A stretch of DNA of 64,000 nucleotides from Minwuiaceae bacterium (GTDB taxonomy: Bacteria > Pseudomonadota > Alphaproteobacteria > Minwuiales > Minwuiaceae). Shown piece by piece: positions 43,573-51,168 of the stretch. The notes below the pieces were generated by a model. It was given only the letters and a program-made list of their open reading frames with translations, was not told the DNA's origin and did no database searches. Each line of letters begins with the position of its first letter. Within the stretch, counting starts at the first letter, position 1. The DNA is taken from the NCBI GenBank assembly GCA_028278525.1, contig JANQEE010000011.1, positions 62,001-126,000 of the forward strand, read 5' to 3'. The position numbers were made by a program, and so were the translations under genes.

Positions 43573-45012
43573 TCACGCGGGCGCGTTCGGGTAGAGGCGG
43601 GCCTCGAACGCGGCCGCCAGCTTTTCGATCTCAGGCCCGGGTGGATGCTGATTGTCCAGGGTTGCGTTGTCGTTCACCTGTTGCACCAATGCGGCCAATG
43701 GGCCGGGTGCGGCGCGATCGGTGACCGCCAGTGCGCGGGCGGCGATGATCGCAAGCCCGGCCATGGCGGCGTCCAGCATGCGTCCCGCATCGTCTTGCCT
43801 TTCCCAGGCATCGAAGTTGGGCGGCGATACGTCGTTTTGTCCGAAGCCGCCGCTCTCGCTGCCTGGCAGGAAGGTTCGCTGGGCGGCATGGCGCGCGGCC
43901 TGCCCCCAGCCGACCTGCGCCATCGGGATGCAGCCCAGATAACCGGTATCCTCCGGCATCAGTTGATCCGGCAGCAGCGAATGCGAACCGTAGAGCAGCC
44001 GGGCGCTATGCCGGTCTGCAATCGTACATAGGTCGGCGAAGCCGGCGGCCAGTTCGTCCATCGCCGGCCAGGCGGCGGCGTTGTGGTAGCCGCCGGTACT
44101 CATGATCCGGCCGTTGGGGTGTTCGGGGCTTGCCGGATCGGGCGGCAGAAAGACCGGATTGTCCGAAACGCTGCTCAGGCTATTCGTCGCAGCTTCCTCG
44201 GCGGCGGCCACGGCGCGGCGCAACCTGCCCAACATGCGGGGCAGGATGCGGAAGCTGACCGGCGCCTGGTAGGGCCGCCGTTCGGCATCGCCGCCGTTCA
44301 GCAATTCGCGCAGGCGCCGAACAGTCGCGGCGTCGTGCGGGTCGTCCCACAGCGTTTCCAACTCCTCGGCGACGTGTTCCAGCGGCATGCGGATGGCTTC
44401 GGCCGACAATGCGAACACTTCCTCGGCGAGCGCCAGCCGCCGCCGTGCCGACAGCGCGGCGTCCGCCGCCAGCGCGGCAGCGCAGGTGCTGCCGTTGATC
44501 AAAGCCAACCCGTCTTTTTCCGCCAGCTCCAGGCTGCGCGCCAGTGGCCCGAACAGATGCGACAGCGCCTGGATCTCGCCGGCGCCGCCATTGCCCCGGA
44601 CCGGAACCGGCGGCAGCGCGCCGCCGTTCAGCAAGTCCGTGACTGCTGCTGCAACGTGCGGGCTGATGGCCGCGTGTCCCTCCAGGAAGTTGCTCAGCCG
44701 CGCCAGGACAATGGCGCGCGCGACCCGGTCGGGCAACGGCGTTCCGAACGTGGTTGCTGCGGCCACCGGCGCGCGCGCGGCCTGGGCTTTGCGTTGGTCC
44801 GCCGTCAGCCGCAGCTTTGCGTGCTGACCGTATCCGGACGTCACGCCGTAGATTACGATTTCCGGGTCGTCCAGCAGTCGTAAGAACGATGCCTTGCAAC
44901 CCGCCATGCGGCGCATCGCGCTGTCGGCGATCTCAACGTCCTCGCCCTGCCAGGCGATTCTGTCGACGGCTTTCAATGTTATGTCACGGCGGCTTTCAAG
45001 CTGGACGGTCAT
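43573..45012 (-). CDS. Aromatic amino acid lyase (HAL/PAL) family protein lacking the MIO triad
   Basis: The protein has 479 residues, a normal HAL/PAL length with the right fold markers: IYGVTSGYGQHAKL near residue 55, LALINGSTCAAAL, SVSDNPVFLPPD, and a helical C-terminus. Active lyases cyclise an Ala-Ser-Gly triad into the MIO electrophile. Here the loop reads RGNGGAGEIQALSH (codons at about 44559-44600), with no Ser. The HAL Tyr280 motif QxxYSxR appears as QAPVSFR, and the QEDHVS region reads GQNDVS. So the usual chemistry is unlikely. ATG 45012 is the start. It could be a divergent enzyme, a binding protein, or a decaying gene, although the frame is intact along its whole length. Confidence 0.85.
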   Translation of the reverse strand: MTVQLESRRDITLKAVDRIAWQGEDVEIADSAMRRMAGCKASFLRLLDDPEIVIYGVTSGYGQHAKLRLTADQRKAQAARAPVAAATTFGTPLPDRVARAIVLARLSNFLEGHAAISPHVAAAVTDLLNGGALPPVPVRGNGGAGEIQALSHLFGPLARSLELAEKDGLALINGSTCAAALAADAALSARRRLALAEEVFALSAEAIRMPLEHVAEELETLWDDPHDAATVRRLRELLNGGDAERRPYQAPVSFRILPRMLGRLRRAVAAAEEAATNSLSSVSDNPVFLPPDPASPEHPNGRIMSTGGYHNAAAWPAMDELAAGFADLCTIADRHSARLLYGSHSLLPDQLMPEDTGYLGCIPMAQVGWGQAARHAAQRTFLPGSESGGFGQNDVSPPNFDAWERQDDAGRMLDAAMAGLAIIAARALAVTDRAAPGPLAALVQQVNDNATLDNQHPPGPEIEKLAAAFEARLYPNAPA

Positions 45013-45136
45013 GATCTACTCTTTCGATAACAGTTCCCGGCCACAATTTGGCCGTTATGCCATGGCACCCGAGCATGAACCAGTAGCGCGGACGGCCGCT
45101 CGTCGCGCCGGGCATGCAGCCTAAGGGAGATACATC

Positions 45137-45439
45137 ATGGCCATTGCTGGAAGAGCAGGCGTTGCGGCGTTTTTGCTCGCCTGCGCGATATCGCTGCCGG
45201 TCGCCCATGCAGCCGACGGTGCCGAAAACGAGTCGCCCGAATCCCTGGCGCGCGACGGTATCCAAAAAGTGCTCGATGCGCTTGAGTTGTTTCTCGGGTC
45301 GATCCCGCAATACAGCTCGCCGGAAATTCTCGAGAACGGCGATATCATCATTCGGCGCAAGCACAACGGCCCGGAGCCGGAAGACGACGCGGACAAGAAA
45401 CCGAAAGACCCGCCCGCTTTGGAAAAGACGCGAACCTGA
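45137..45439 (+). CDS. Small exported hypothetical protein
   Basis: The protein has 100 residues. A signal peptide (~1-26, cleavage after AHA) leaves a short acidic mature part: a helix (SLARDGIQKVLDALELFLG), then SPEILENGDIIIRRK and a charged, disordered Pro/Lys-rich tail. Similar small alphaproteobacterial proteins with an ENGDIIIRRK-like strand have no known function. ATG 45137 follows AAGGGAG at 45123-45129. It is divergent from the lyase homologue by 124 bases. Confidence 0.72.
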   Translation: MAIAGRAGVAAFLLACAISLPVAHAADGAENESPESLARDGIQKVLDALELFLGSIPQYSSPEILENGDIIIRRKHNGPEPEDDADKKPKDPPALEKTRT

Positions 45440-45899
45440 CCGCCGTGCGAAGACTTTCGATGCCGGCTTCGCCAGCCCGCTGAGTCTTTCTGGCAACCAA
45501 AGCAACGAAAGGTAGAATCAAGATCTAATAGAATACCCGCAAGAGAATTTCTCTATAATATGAATGTGTTAATTCATGGCATTGGAAAGACCTGCTAGAT
45601 TAAGTTGATGCAATGTCACCACTATACTATCGTAACATTAGAATAATTTTATTATAGGTAATAATCCCTGTTGACATAGAGCCTCCCATTGCTGAGTATC
45701 GCGATCCATTATTTGAGCATTTGGTAGATTCTGGGTCATCTCTCTCCAAAGATGTTTATCTGGATGCTCAATTTTCCCGAGTGGGTGGAATTGGCGAATG
45801 GGTGACCTGCTGCGCTCCTTGCCGTGACCATCTGAGGGTGTCGAAAACGAAGACCGGCACGGCGTCAATTTTCGTGCTGGCGGCCTGGGAGGCGAATAG
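45440..45899. other. Gene-free, partly AT-rich stretch
   Basis: These 460 bases hold no convincing gene. Bases ~45520-45760 are far more AT-rich than everything around them, with runs such as AATAATTTTATTATA. On the minus strand a frame (45638-45868) reads with AT-rich codons through segments such as HPDKHLWREMTQNLPNAQ and DRDTQQWEALCQQG; it looks like the end of a foreign gene whose start is lost. TTGACA at 45671-45676 is a possible -35 for the XRE gene. No inverted repeats of an insertion element are visible. Confidence 0.5.
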
Positions 45900-46313
45900 A
45901 TGGCAGAACACCCTGATCCCGTTGATGTACATGTCGGCCGCCGGTTGCGCGAAGCGCGGTTACTTGCGGGGCAATCGCAGACCGCATTGGGCCGGGCGCT
46001 AGGGGTTACCTTCCAGCAGGTTCAGAAGTACGAGAACGGTGCCAATCGTCTGGGCTCCAGCCGCTTGTGGCAGGCGGCGCAGCATTTGAACATAAGCCTC
46101 GACTATTTCTTCGAGGGCCTGCCGGGCTACAGCACGGTTGTCGACACCTCCGTTCCAGCGGAACCCAGCATGCCGCCGGTCAATGAAAACGAAGAAATAA
46201 ATGAAGAACTGCCGGAACTGGTGCAGCTCTACTATCAGCACGGCTTCAACGTTCGCCGCGCCATTAAGGGCTTGGTCAAAGCGGTCGCCGACCGCGATCG
46301 CCGCGCTTCCTAG
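45900..46313 (+). CDS. XRE family helix-turn-helix regulator
   Basis: The protein has 137 residues. Its HTH domain (~12-66) reads GRRLREARLLAGQSQTALG followed by GVTFQQVQKYENGANRLGSSRLWQAA, the classic Cro/C1 shape, and LNISLDYFFEGLP follows. The rest is an acidic linker and a helix (LVQLYYQHGFNVRRAIKGLVKAV). This type is widespread in Alphaproteobacteria as a chromosomal regulator; it is not evidence of a phage. ATG 45900 follows GGGAGG at 45888-45893. It stands next to the AT-rich patch. Confidence 0.92.
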   Translation: MAEHPDPVDVHVGRRLREARLLAGQSQTALGRALGVTFQQVQKYENGANRLGSSRLWQAAQHLNISLDYFFEGLPGYSTVVDTSVPAEPSMPPVNENEEINEELPELVQLYYQHGFNVRRAIKGLVKAVADRDRRAS

Positions 46314-46455
46314 ACGTCGATCTCAAACCTCCTGACGGATGGTGCCGGTACCGACCGCCGGCGCCGTTGCCTGTGTTGGCCTGTGAAGCGGCATGGAGCT
46401 ATGCTCTCGATGCGGCCGCGTGGCATTCGCGTGGACGCACCGAAGGAGATTTTAG

Positions 46456-48273
46456 GTGACTGACAGAATTGTTCGCATCGGCGGCGCGTCGGGTTTCTGG
46501 GGCGACAGCGCGATATCCGCGCCGCAGCTTCTGTATCGCGATGACATCGACTACCTGGTGTTCGACTACCTGGCGGAAGTGACGATGTCGATCATGGCCC
46601 GCATGCGCGATCGCGATCCGCAGACTGGTTACGCGGTCGATTTCGTGTCGGTCGTGATGCGGCGCCTGATCCGCGACATCGTCGACAAGGGCGTCAAAGT
46701 GGTCAGCAACGCGGGCGGCGTAAATCCGCGCGCCTGCGCGGCGGCGCTCGCCGCGCTGGCCGAAGAAGCCGGCGTCGCGCCCAAGATCGCCATCGTTCTC
46801 GGCGACGATTTGATCGACCGGGCGGACGCCTTGCGTCAGGCCGGCACGCGGGAAATGTTCTCCGGCGAGCCGTTCCCCGACGACGTGAAGAGCATCAACG
46901 CCTATTTCGGCGCCCTGCCGATCAAGCAGGCGTTGGACGACGGTGCCGACATCGTGATTACCGGCCGCTGTGTCGATTCGGCCGTCACCCTTGGCCCGCT
47001 GATGCACGAGTTCGGCTGGGGCGCGGCGGACTACGACCGCCTCGCCGCGGGCAGCCTGGCCGGCCACATCCTGGAATGCGGCGCGCAGGCGACCGGTGGG
47101 CTGTTCACCGATTGGGACACGGTGCCCGATTGGGACGATATCGGCTATCCGGTTGCCGAATGCGCCGCGGACGGTTCGTTCGTCGTGGCCAAGCCGCCAG
47201 GCACCGGCGGCATCGTGACGGTGCCGGTGGTGGCCGAGCAGATGCTGTACGAGATCGGCGACCCGCAACGCTACACTCTGCCCGACGTGGTTTGCGACTT
47301 CACCGGCGTCCGTATGGAACAGGTCGGCGAGAACCGCGTCCGCGTCAGCGGCGCGCGCGGCTATCCGCCGACCGGCACCTACAAGGTGTCAGCCACGCAT
47401 CAGGACGGCTACCGCTCGACCATGGCTTTGACGATCGGCGGCATCGACGCGGACGCCAAGGCGCGTAAAACGGCGGACGCCATTCTGAAGCGTACCCGGC
47501 GCATGTTCGCCGAGATGAATCTGGGCGACTACAAGGACACCTGTGTCGAGGTTGTCGGGGCCGAGGCGATGTATGGCGACAACGCCCGCATCCGGCGCCC
47601 GCGCGAAGTGGTAATGCGCCTCTCCGTCAGCCACCAGGACAAGCGTGCGATCGGGATGTTCGCGCGCGAGGCGACATCGCCGGGGACGTCCATGTCGCCG
47701 GGGACGACCGGCTTTTTCGGCGGCCGGCCGAAGCCGTCGCCGATTGTTCGTCTGTTCTCGTTTCTTGTCCCGAAAGCCGACGTGCCGGCCACCGTTTTGT
47801 CGGGCGACGTTGAAACAGCCGTCGATATTCCGCCGGAGGACGGCTTCGCCGGGGTGGAAATCGTGCCGCCTGTCCCGAACGATGCGCCGGCGGTGCCGAC
47901 CGGGCCGACCGTCACCGTCCCGCTTGTCCGGCTGGCCCATGGCCGGTCCGGCGACAAGGGCAACAGTTCCAACATCGGCATTATCGCCCGCAAACCGGAA
48001 TACCTGCCGTTGCTGCGCGCAGTCCTGACACCGGAGGCCGTCGCCGGCTACATGGCGCATGTGCTTGAGCCAACCAGCCGGGTGGAGCGGTTCGAGGTGC
48101 CCGGTATCGATGCCCTGAACTTCCTGCTGCATGGCGCGCTCGGCGGCGGCGGCATGGCGACCTTGCGCAACGACTCGCTCGGCAAGGCCTACGCGCAGAT
48201 GTTGCTCGACTTTCCGGTCGACGCGCCGGCCGCCTGGGGCTTGGCGGCGGAGGGCGGTCAAGCGGCGGCATGA
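46456..48273 (+). CDS. AtuA-family (DUF1446) protein with C-terminal AtuA-like domain
   Basis: The protein has 605 residues. The first ~450 residues are the DUF1446 / acyclic terpene utilisation AtuA domain (IGGASGFWGDS start, VVSNAGGVNPRACAAAL, ITGRCVDSAVTLGPLMHEFGW). The last ~110 form the second domain, starting LVRLAHGRSGDKGNSSNIGI. In pseudomonads atuA belongs to citronellol/geraniol breakdown, but most homologues have unknown substrates. GTG 46456 has GAAGGAG at 46442-46448. Its stop overlaps the methyltransferase start as ATGA, so the two proteins are probably made together. Confidence 0.92.
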   Translation: MTDRIVRIGGASGFWGDSAISAPQLLYRDDIDYLVFDYLAEVTMSIMARMRDRDPQTGYAVDFVSVVMRRLIRDIVDKGVKVVSNAGGVNPRACAAALAALAEEAGVAPKIAIVLGDDLIDRADALRQAGTREMFSGEPFPDDVKSINAYFGALPIKQALDDGADIVITGRCVDSAVTLGPLMHEFGWGAADYDRLAAGSLAGHILECGAQATGGLFTDWDTVPDWDDIGYPVAECAADGSFVVAKPPGTGGIVTVPVVAEQMLYEIGDPQRYTLPDVVCDFTGVRMEQVGENRVRVSGARGYPPTGTYKVSATHQDGYRSTMALTIGGIDADAKARKTADAILKRTRRMFAEMNLGDYKDTCVEVVGAEAMYGDNARIRRPREVVMRLSVSHQDKRAIGMFAREATSPGTSMSPGTTGFFGGRPKPSPIVRLFSFLVPKADVPATVLSGDVETAVDIPPEDGFAGVEIVPPVPNDAPAVPTGPTVTVPLVRLAHGRSGDKGNSSNIGIIARKPEYLPLLRAVLTPEAVAGYMAHVLEPTSRVERFEVPGIDALNFLLHGALGGGGMATLRNDSLGKAYAQMLLDFPVDAPAAWGLAAEGGQAAA

Positions 48274-48920
48274 CCCTGCCGCGCGCCGCCGTCCGGGCCA
48301 TCTACGACCGGGTCGGCGCCCGCCAGGACAGCCAGTCCTGGTATGAGGATGTGGCGCTGGCCGAGTTGATCGCCCATGGCCGCTTCGAAACCGCCGAGAC
48401 AGTGTTGGAGTTCGGCTGCGGGACAGGCCGTTTTGCCGTCATGTTGCTGGATGCGCATCTGTTGCCGCACGCAACTTATCGCGGATTGGATCTCAGCGGC
48501 ACCATGGTCGACCTGGCCACGCAGCGGTTGCGCCCGTTCGGCGGCCGCGCGACTGCGGCGCGAGCGGACGTTACCGAACCGATCGATGCGTCGGATGGCG
48601 CCTACGACCGGATCGTGTCGACCTACCTGTTCGATATCCTGAACGGGGACGAGATCCGCGCCGCCCTTTCGGAGGCACGTCGCTTGCTCGCACCTGACGG
48701 TTTGCTGTGCCTCGCCAGCTTAAGCCGTGGATCCGGTTTGCTGCCGCGCGCTGTCTCGTTGGCGTGGCAGGCGGTCTATCGCGTGGCGCCCGCGCGGCTC
48801 GGCGGCTGCCGCGCCGTCCGCCTGCCTGACCATCTGGACGGATGGACCATCGAACACCGTGCCACCGTCGTCCGCCGCGGCATGACCTCGGAGGTGATCG
48901 TCGCGCGACCGTGCCGGTAA
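48270..48920 (+). CDS. Class I SAM-dependent methyltransferase
   Basis: The protein has 216 residues. Motif I is VLEFGCGTGRFA (~residue 48), then the acidic GLDLSGTMVDLA loop and a motif IV-like YDRIVSTYLFDIL. It resembles UbiE-type small-molecule methyltransferases; the acceptor cannot be told. ATG 48270 overlaps the AtuA-family gene by four bases. The pairing suggests that it modifies the same or a related compound. Confidence 0.88.
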   Translation: MTLPRAAVRAIYDRVGARQDSQSWYEDVALAELIAHGRFETAETVLEFGCGTGRFAVMLLDAHLLPHATYRGLDLSGTMVDLATQRLRPFGGRATAARADVTEPIDASDGAYDRIVSTYLFDILNGDEIRAALSEARRLLAPDGLLCLASLSRGSGLLPRAVSLAWQAVYRVAPARLGGCRAVRLPDHLDGWTIEHRATVVRRGMTSEVIVARPCR

Positions 48921-49020
48921 CATGGTTGTGAGTAGTTTTTGCGGAAATTCCATTCGCCCGTATTTGCCGCCTCCGCCCGCGTGACCATGTAAATGGGGAA
49001 CAGGCGGGGGAACCTCTCTC

Positions 49021-49224
49021 ATGCGGAATGCTGTTGGCGTGGCTCTGTTGGCGACGATGGTTTTGGCGGCGTGTGCACCGACCTACAACACGGTGTGCGC
49101 CAACGCCGGCCATTCGCCGGGTACGCCCGCGTTCGAGCAATGCCTGAAGGATAAACGCGCGGAGCATCTCCGTTGGGTGGATCGCACCGCATTCCGCAGC
49201 CTCGGGGGAGGAGGCGCGCTGTGA
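49021..49224 (+). CDS. Small lipoprotein, tandem copy 1
   Basis: The protein has 67 residues. A lipoprotein signal with lipobox LAAC (Cys ~18) is followed by CANAGHSPGTPAFEQCLKDKR, a two-cysteine unit shared with the next gene, and a glycine-rich end. It should be anchored in a membrane by lipid. ATG 49021 is preceded by a gene-free 100 bases. Its stop overlaps the GTG of copy 2 by four bases, so the two are coupled. Function unknown. Confidence 0.72.
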   Translation: MRNAVGVALLATMVLAACAPTYNTVCANAGHSPGTPAFEQCLKDKRAEHLRWVDRTAFRSLGGGGAL

Positions 49225-49454
49225 ACACAGACACGCAGACAACGGTTCGGAATCCTTCGGCCGCTCGCGCCAGCCTTGCCGCGGTCGGCATGCTTGTGCT
49301 TGCGGCTTGCGCAAGCGTGAGTGCGGAAGACGCTTGCCTTAAGGCCGGATTTACGGCGGGGACGGCGGCGTTCGATCAATGCGTTGCCGATAAGCGCAAG
49401 AACGCCCACCGGGGCGCCCGCGGCTGGGGCGGTCCCGGCGGTGGCGGTCTGTGA
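49221..49454 (+). CDS. Small lipoprotein, tandem copy 2
   Basis: The protein has 77 residues. A longer leader carries lipobox LAAC, then CLKAGFTAGTAAFDQCVADKR, the same cysteine unit as copy 1, and a Gly-rich GGPGGGGL end. GTG 49221 is supported by GGGGGAGGAGG at 49204-49214 and by the GTGA overlap with copy 1. The shared spacing of the cysteines (C-x15-C) points to gene duplication and perhaps a small disulfide-linked loop in the periplasm. Function unknown. Confidence 0.72.
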   Translation: MNTDTQTTVRNPSAARASLAAVGMLVLAACASVSAEDACLKAGFTAGTAAFDQCVADKRKNAHRGARGWGGPGGGGL

Positions 49455-49664
49455 CGGACCGGCGCGTGGAAAGCCGGAAAAGAGCCGATGGGGCTAATCG
49501 GCCGCCGGAAAACCATCGCATTCGTAGAAAGTCGCGATTTGTTTACGACTTATCGTCAGGTTGCGGTTGGCAGGCCGGCCTGTTGGTCCCAAGTTAGATA
49601 GCGGCGCGGAAACAGGGCAAGCGGTTGCTGCCCGCCCGAGAAACCGTCTTACAGGGAGCGCGCA

Positions 49665-49859
49665 ATGATTACAAAATCTCTGGTGGTCCTATTGTCGGGA
49701 CTGATTCTTGCGGGGTGCGCTTCGCCCGGGAACCGGTCATTTTACGACCCGCAGCACTTTATTCCGAATCCGCCATCGGCGACCGAGCGCTATACGACGG
49801 ACCGCAATCTGCGGGAGCGGTCGCCGGGCGAGCTTTACCAGGGCGAATCCGACTTCTAG
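49665..49859 (+). CDS. Small lipoprotein
   Basis: The protein has 64 residues. The signal ends in lipobox LAGC (Cys ~18) and the mature part is short, polar and Pro/Arg-rich (DPQHFIPNPPSATERYTTDR). It is unlike the two lipoproteins before it, lacking the cysteine unit. ATG 49665 follows AGGGAG at 49653-49658. It converges on the DUF1127 gene with 13 bases between the stops. Function unknown. Confidence 0.68.
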   Translation: MITKSLVVLLSGLILAGCASPGNRSFYDPQHFIPNPPSATERYTTDRNLRERSPGELYQGESDF

Positions 49860-49872
49860 CGGAGATTGGCCG

Positions 49873-50076
49873 TTAAGCAGCCCCGCGGTCGATCCCGATA
49901 TCGCGCAGTTGATGCACGTCCAGGTCGGTCAGCGCCTCGTTCGGATTCTTGATACGGCGCCGTAGCAGAGCGCCGTGCGAAATCCGCCGCGCCGCGCGCG
50001 CGGCGCGCTGAGCCAGATCGCGGCCACTCAGGCCCGGGATCGTCGGATCGGCAACATTCAAAGCCAGCCACGTCAT
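49873..50076 (-). CDS. DUF1127 (YjiS-like) small protein
   Basis: The protein has 67 residues, rich in Arg/Ala in the middle, and ends in the domain's LTDLDVHQLRDIGIDRG motif. DUF1127 proteins are small and arginine-rich; some have been linked to RNA handling and phosphate/carbon control in Alphaproteobacteria. ATG 50076 has GGAGATC-like sequence upstream. It is divergent from the LysR gene, with 176 bases between the starts. Confidence 0.85.
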   Translation of the reverse strand: MTWLALNVADPTIPGLSGRDLAQRAARAARRISHGALLRRRIKNPNEALTDLDVHQLRDIGIDRGAA

Positions 50077-50252
50077 GGCGGATCTCCTTCACTAATCTGC
50101 CTGCTTTTAGGCAGCCTTGGTTTAGTTAACCTTTCGGTAACCCTGCGACGGCGACGAGTTGTCGCCTCTACAAGCTTTAAATAGGGAGGGATTGGCCTAT
50201 TTCCTAACGAGATTTTGTGCAGTATGTTTTTAGAAAAGCTAAAAGAGGTCAC

Positions 50253-51161
50253 ATGGCTGATCGCCTGCCTTCGCTCAAAGCCTTGCGTGCCTTCGAAGCT
50301 GTGGCGCGGCATCTCAGTCTGACCGGCGCGGCCGGAGAGCTCCACGTTACGCCGGCGGCGATCAGCCATCAGGTCAAGGCGCTGGAGGCCGATCTTGGGG
50401 TGACTCTGCTCCGGCGGGTCGGAAACCAGTTCCGGCTTACCGAGGTGGCGCAGGACGCCCTGCCGGCGCTACAGGCCGGTTTCGATTCCTTGACCGAGGC
50501 GGTGCGCCGGCTGCGGGCCGACGAGTCGCGGTGGTTTCTGACCATCAGCGTCGGGCCGACCTTCGCGTCGAACTGGCTGGTGCGGCGGCTTGGCCGCTTC
50601 AAGGAAATGTATCCGGATATCGAAGTCCGGCTGGACACCTCAGATCTGTTGGCGGATTTCGTGCGCGACGGCGTCGATGTCGCCATCCGTTTCGGGTCCG
50701 GCGAGTATCCGGGTGCGCGCTCGCATCGCCTGTTCGACGAGGAGATCTATCCTGTCTGCGCCCCGGGGCTGCTCGAAAACGGGCCGCCGCTCACCCAGCC
50801 CGACGACCTGGCCAACTACACGCTGCTGCACGCCACCTGGACGCGCGATTCCGAAGATACCATCGATTGGGAGATGTGGCTTCGCGCGGCCGGGGCGGAG
50901 AATGTCGATGCCAGCCGCGGGCCGCGCTTCGGCCATGCCAACATCGCGCTGCAGGCCGCGGCTCAGGGGGCCGGGTTCGCGCTGGCCAGCAACTCGCTCG
51001 CCGGCGACGATCTTGCCGCGGGCCGCCTGGTCTGCCCGTTCAACATCGTGCTGCCACTCAACTTCGCCTACTACCTGGTCTATCCGGAGGCGACCGCCGA
51101 GACACCGAAGATCGCGGCCTTCCACGACTGGCTGATGAGCGAGATCGGCGGCAACGCCTGA
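50253..51161 (+). CDS. LysR family regulator (GcvA-like)
   Basis: The protein has 302 residues. An N-terminal wHTH (LPSLKALRAFEAVARHLS and VTPAAISHQVKALEADLG) is followed by a periplasmic-binding-like effector domain (~95-295). The PSLKALRAFEAVARH start is that of the GcvA/AmpR branch. ATG 50253 is chosen over an earlier frame opening because AGAGGT lies at 50244-50249. It may act on the divergent DUF1127 gene or on itself; its target is not readable here. It converges with phaC. Confidence 0.92.
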   Translation: MADRLPSLKALRAFEAVARHLSLTGAAGELHVTPAAISHQVKALEADLGVTLLRRVGNQFRLTEVAQDALPALQAGFDSLTEAVRRLRADESRWFLTISVGPTFASNWLVRRLGRFKEMYPDIEVRLDTSDLLADFVRDGVDVAIRFGSGEYPGARSHRLFDEEIYPVCAPGLLENGPPLTQPDDLANYTLLHATWTRDSEDTIDWEMWLRAAGAENVDASRGPRFGHANIALQAAAQGAGFALASNSLAGDDLAAGRLVCPFNIVLPLNFAYYLVYPEATAETPKIAAFHDWLMSEIGGNA

Positions 51162-51168
51162 CCGCGTA

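Noticed and set aside
45721..46002. Plus-strand small open frame before the XRE regulator
   Set aside because: It overlaps the start of the XRE gene, has no ribosome site and no domain; the XRE frame is clearly the real one.
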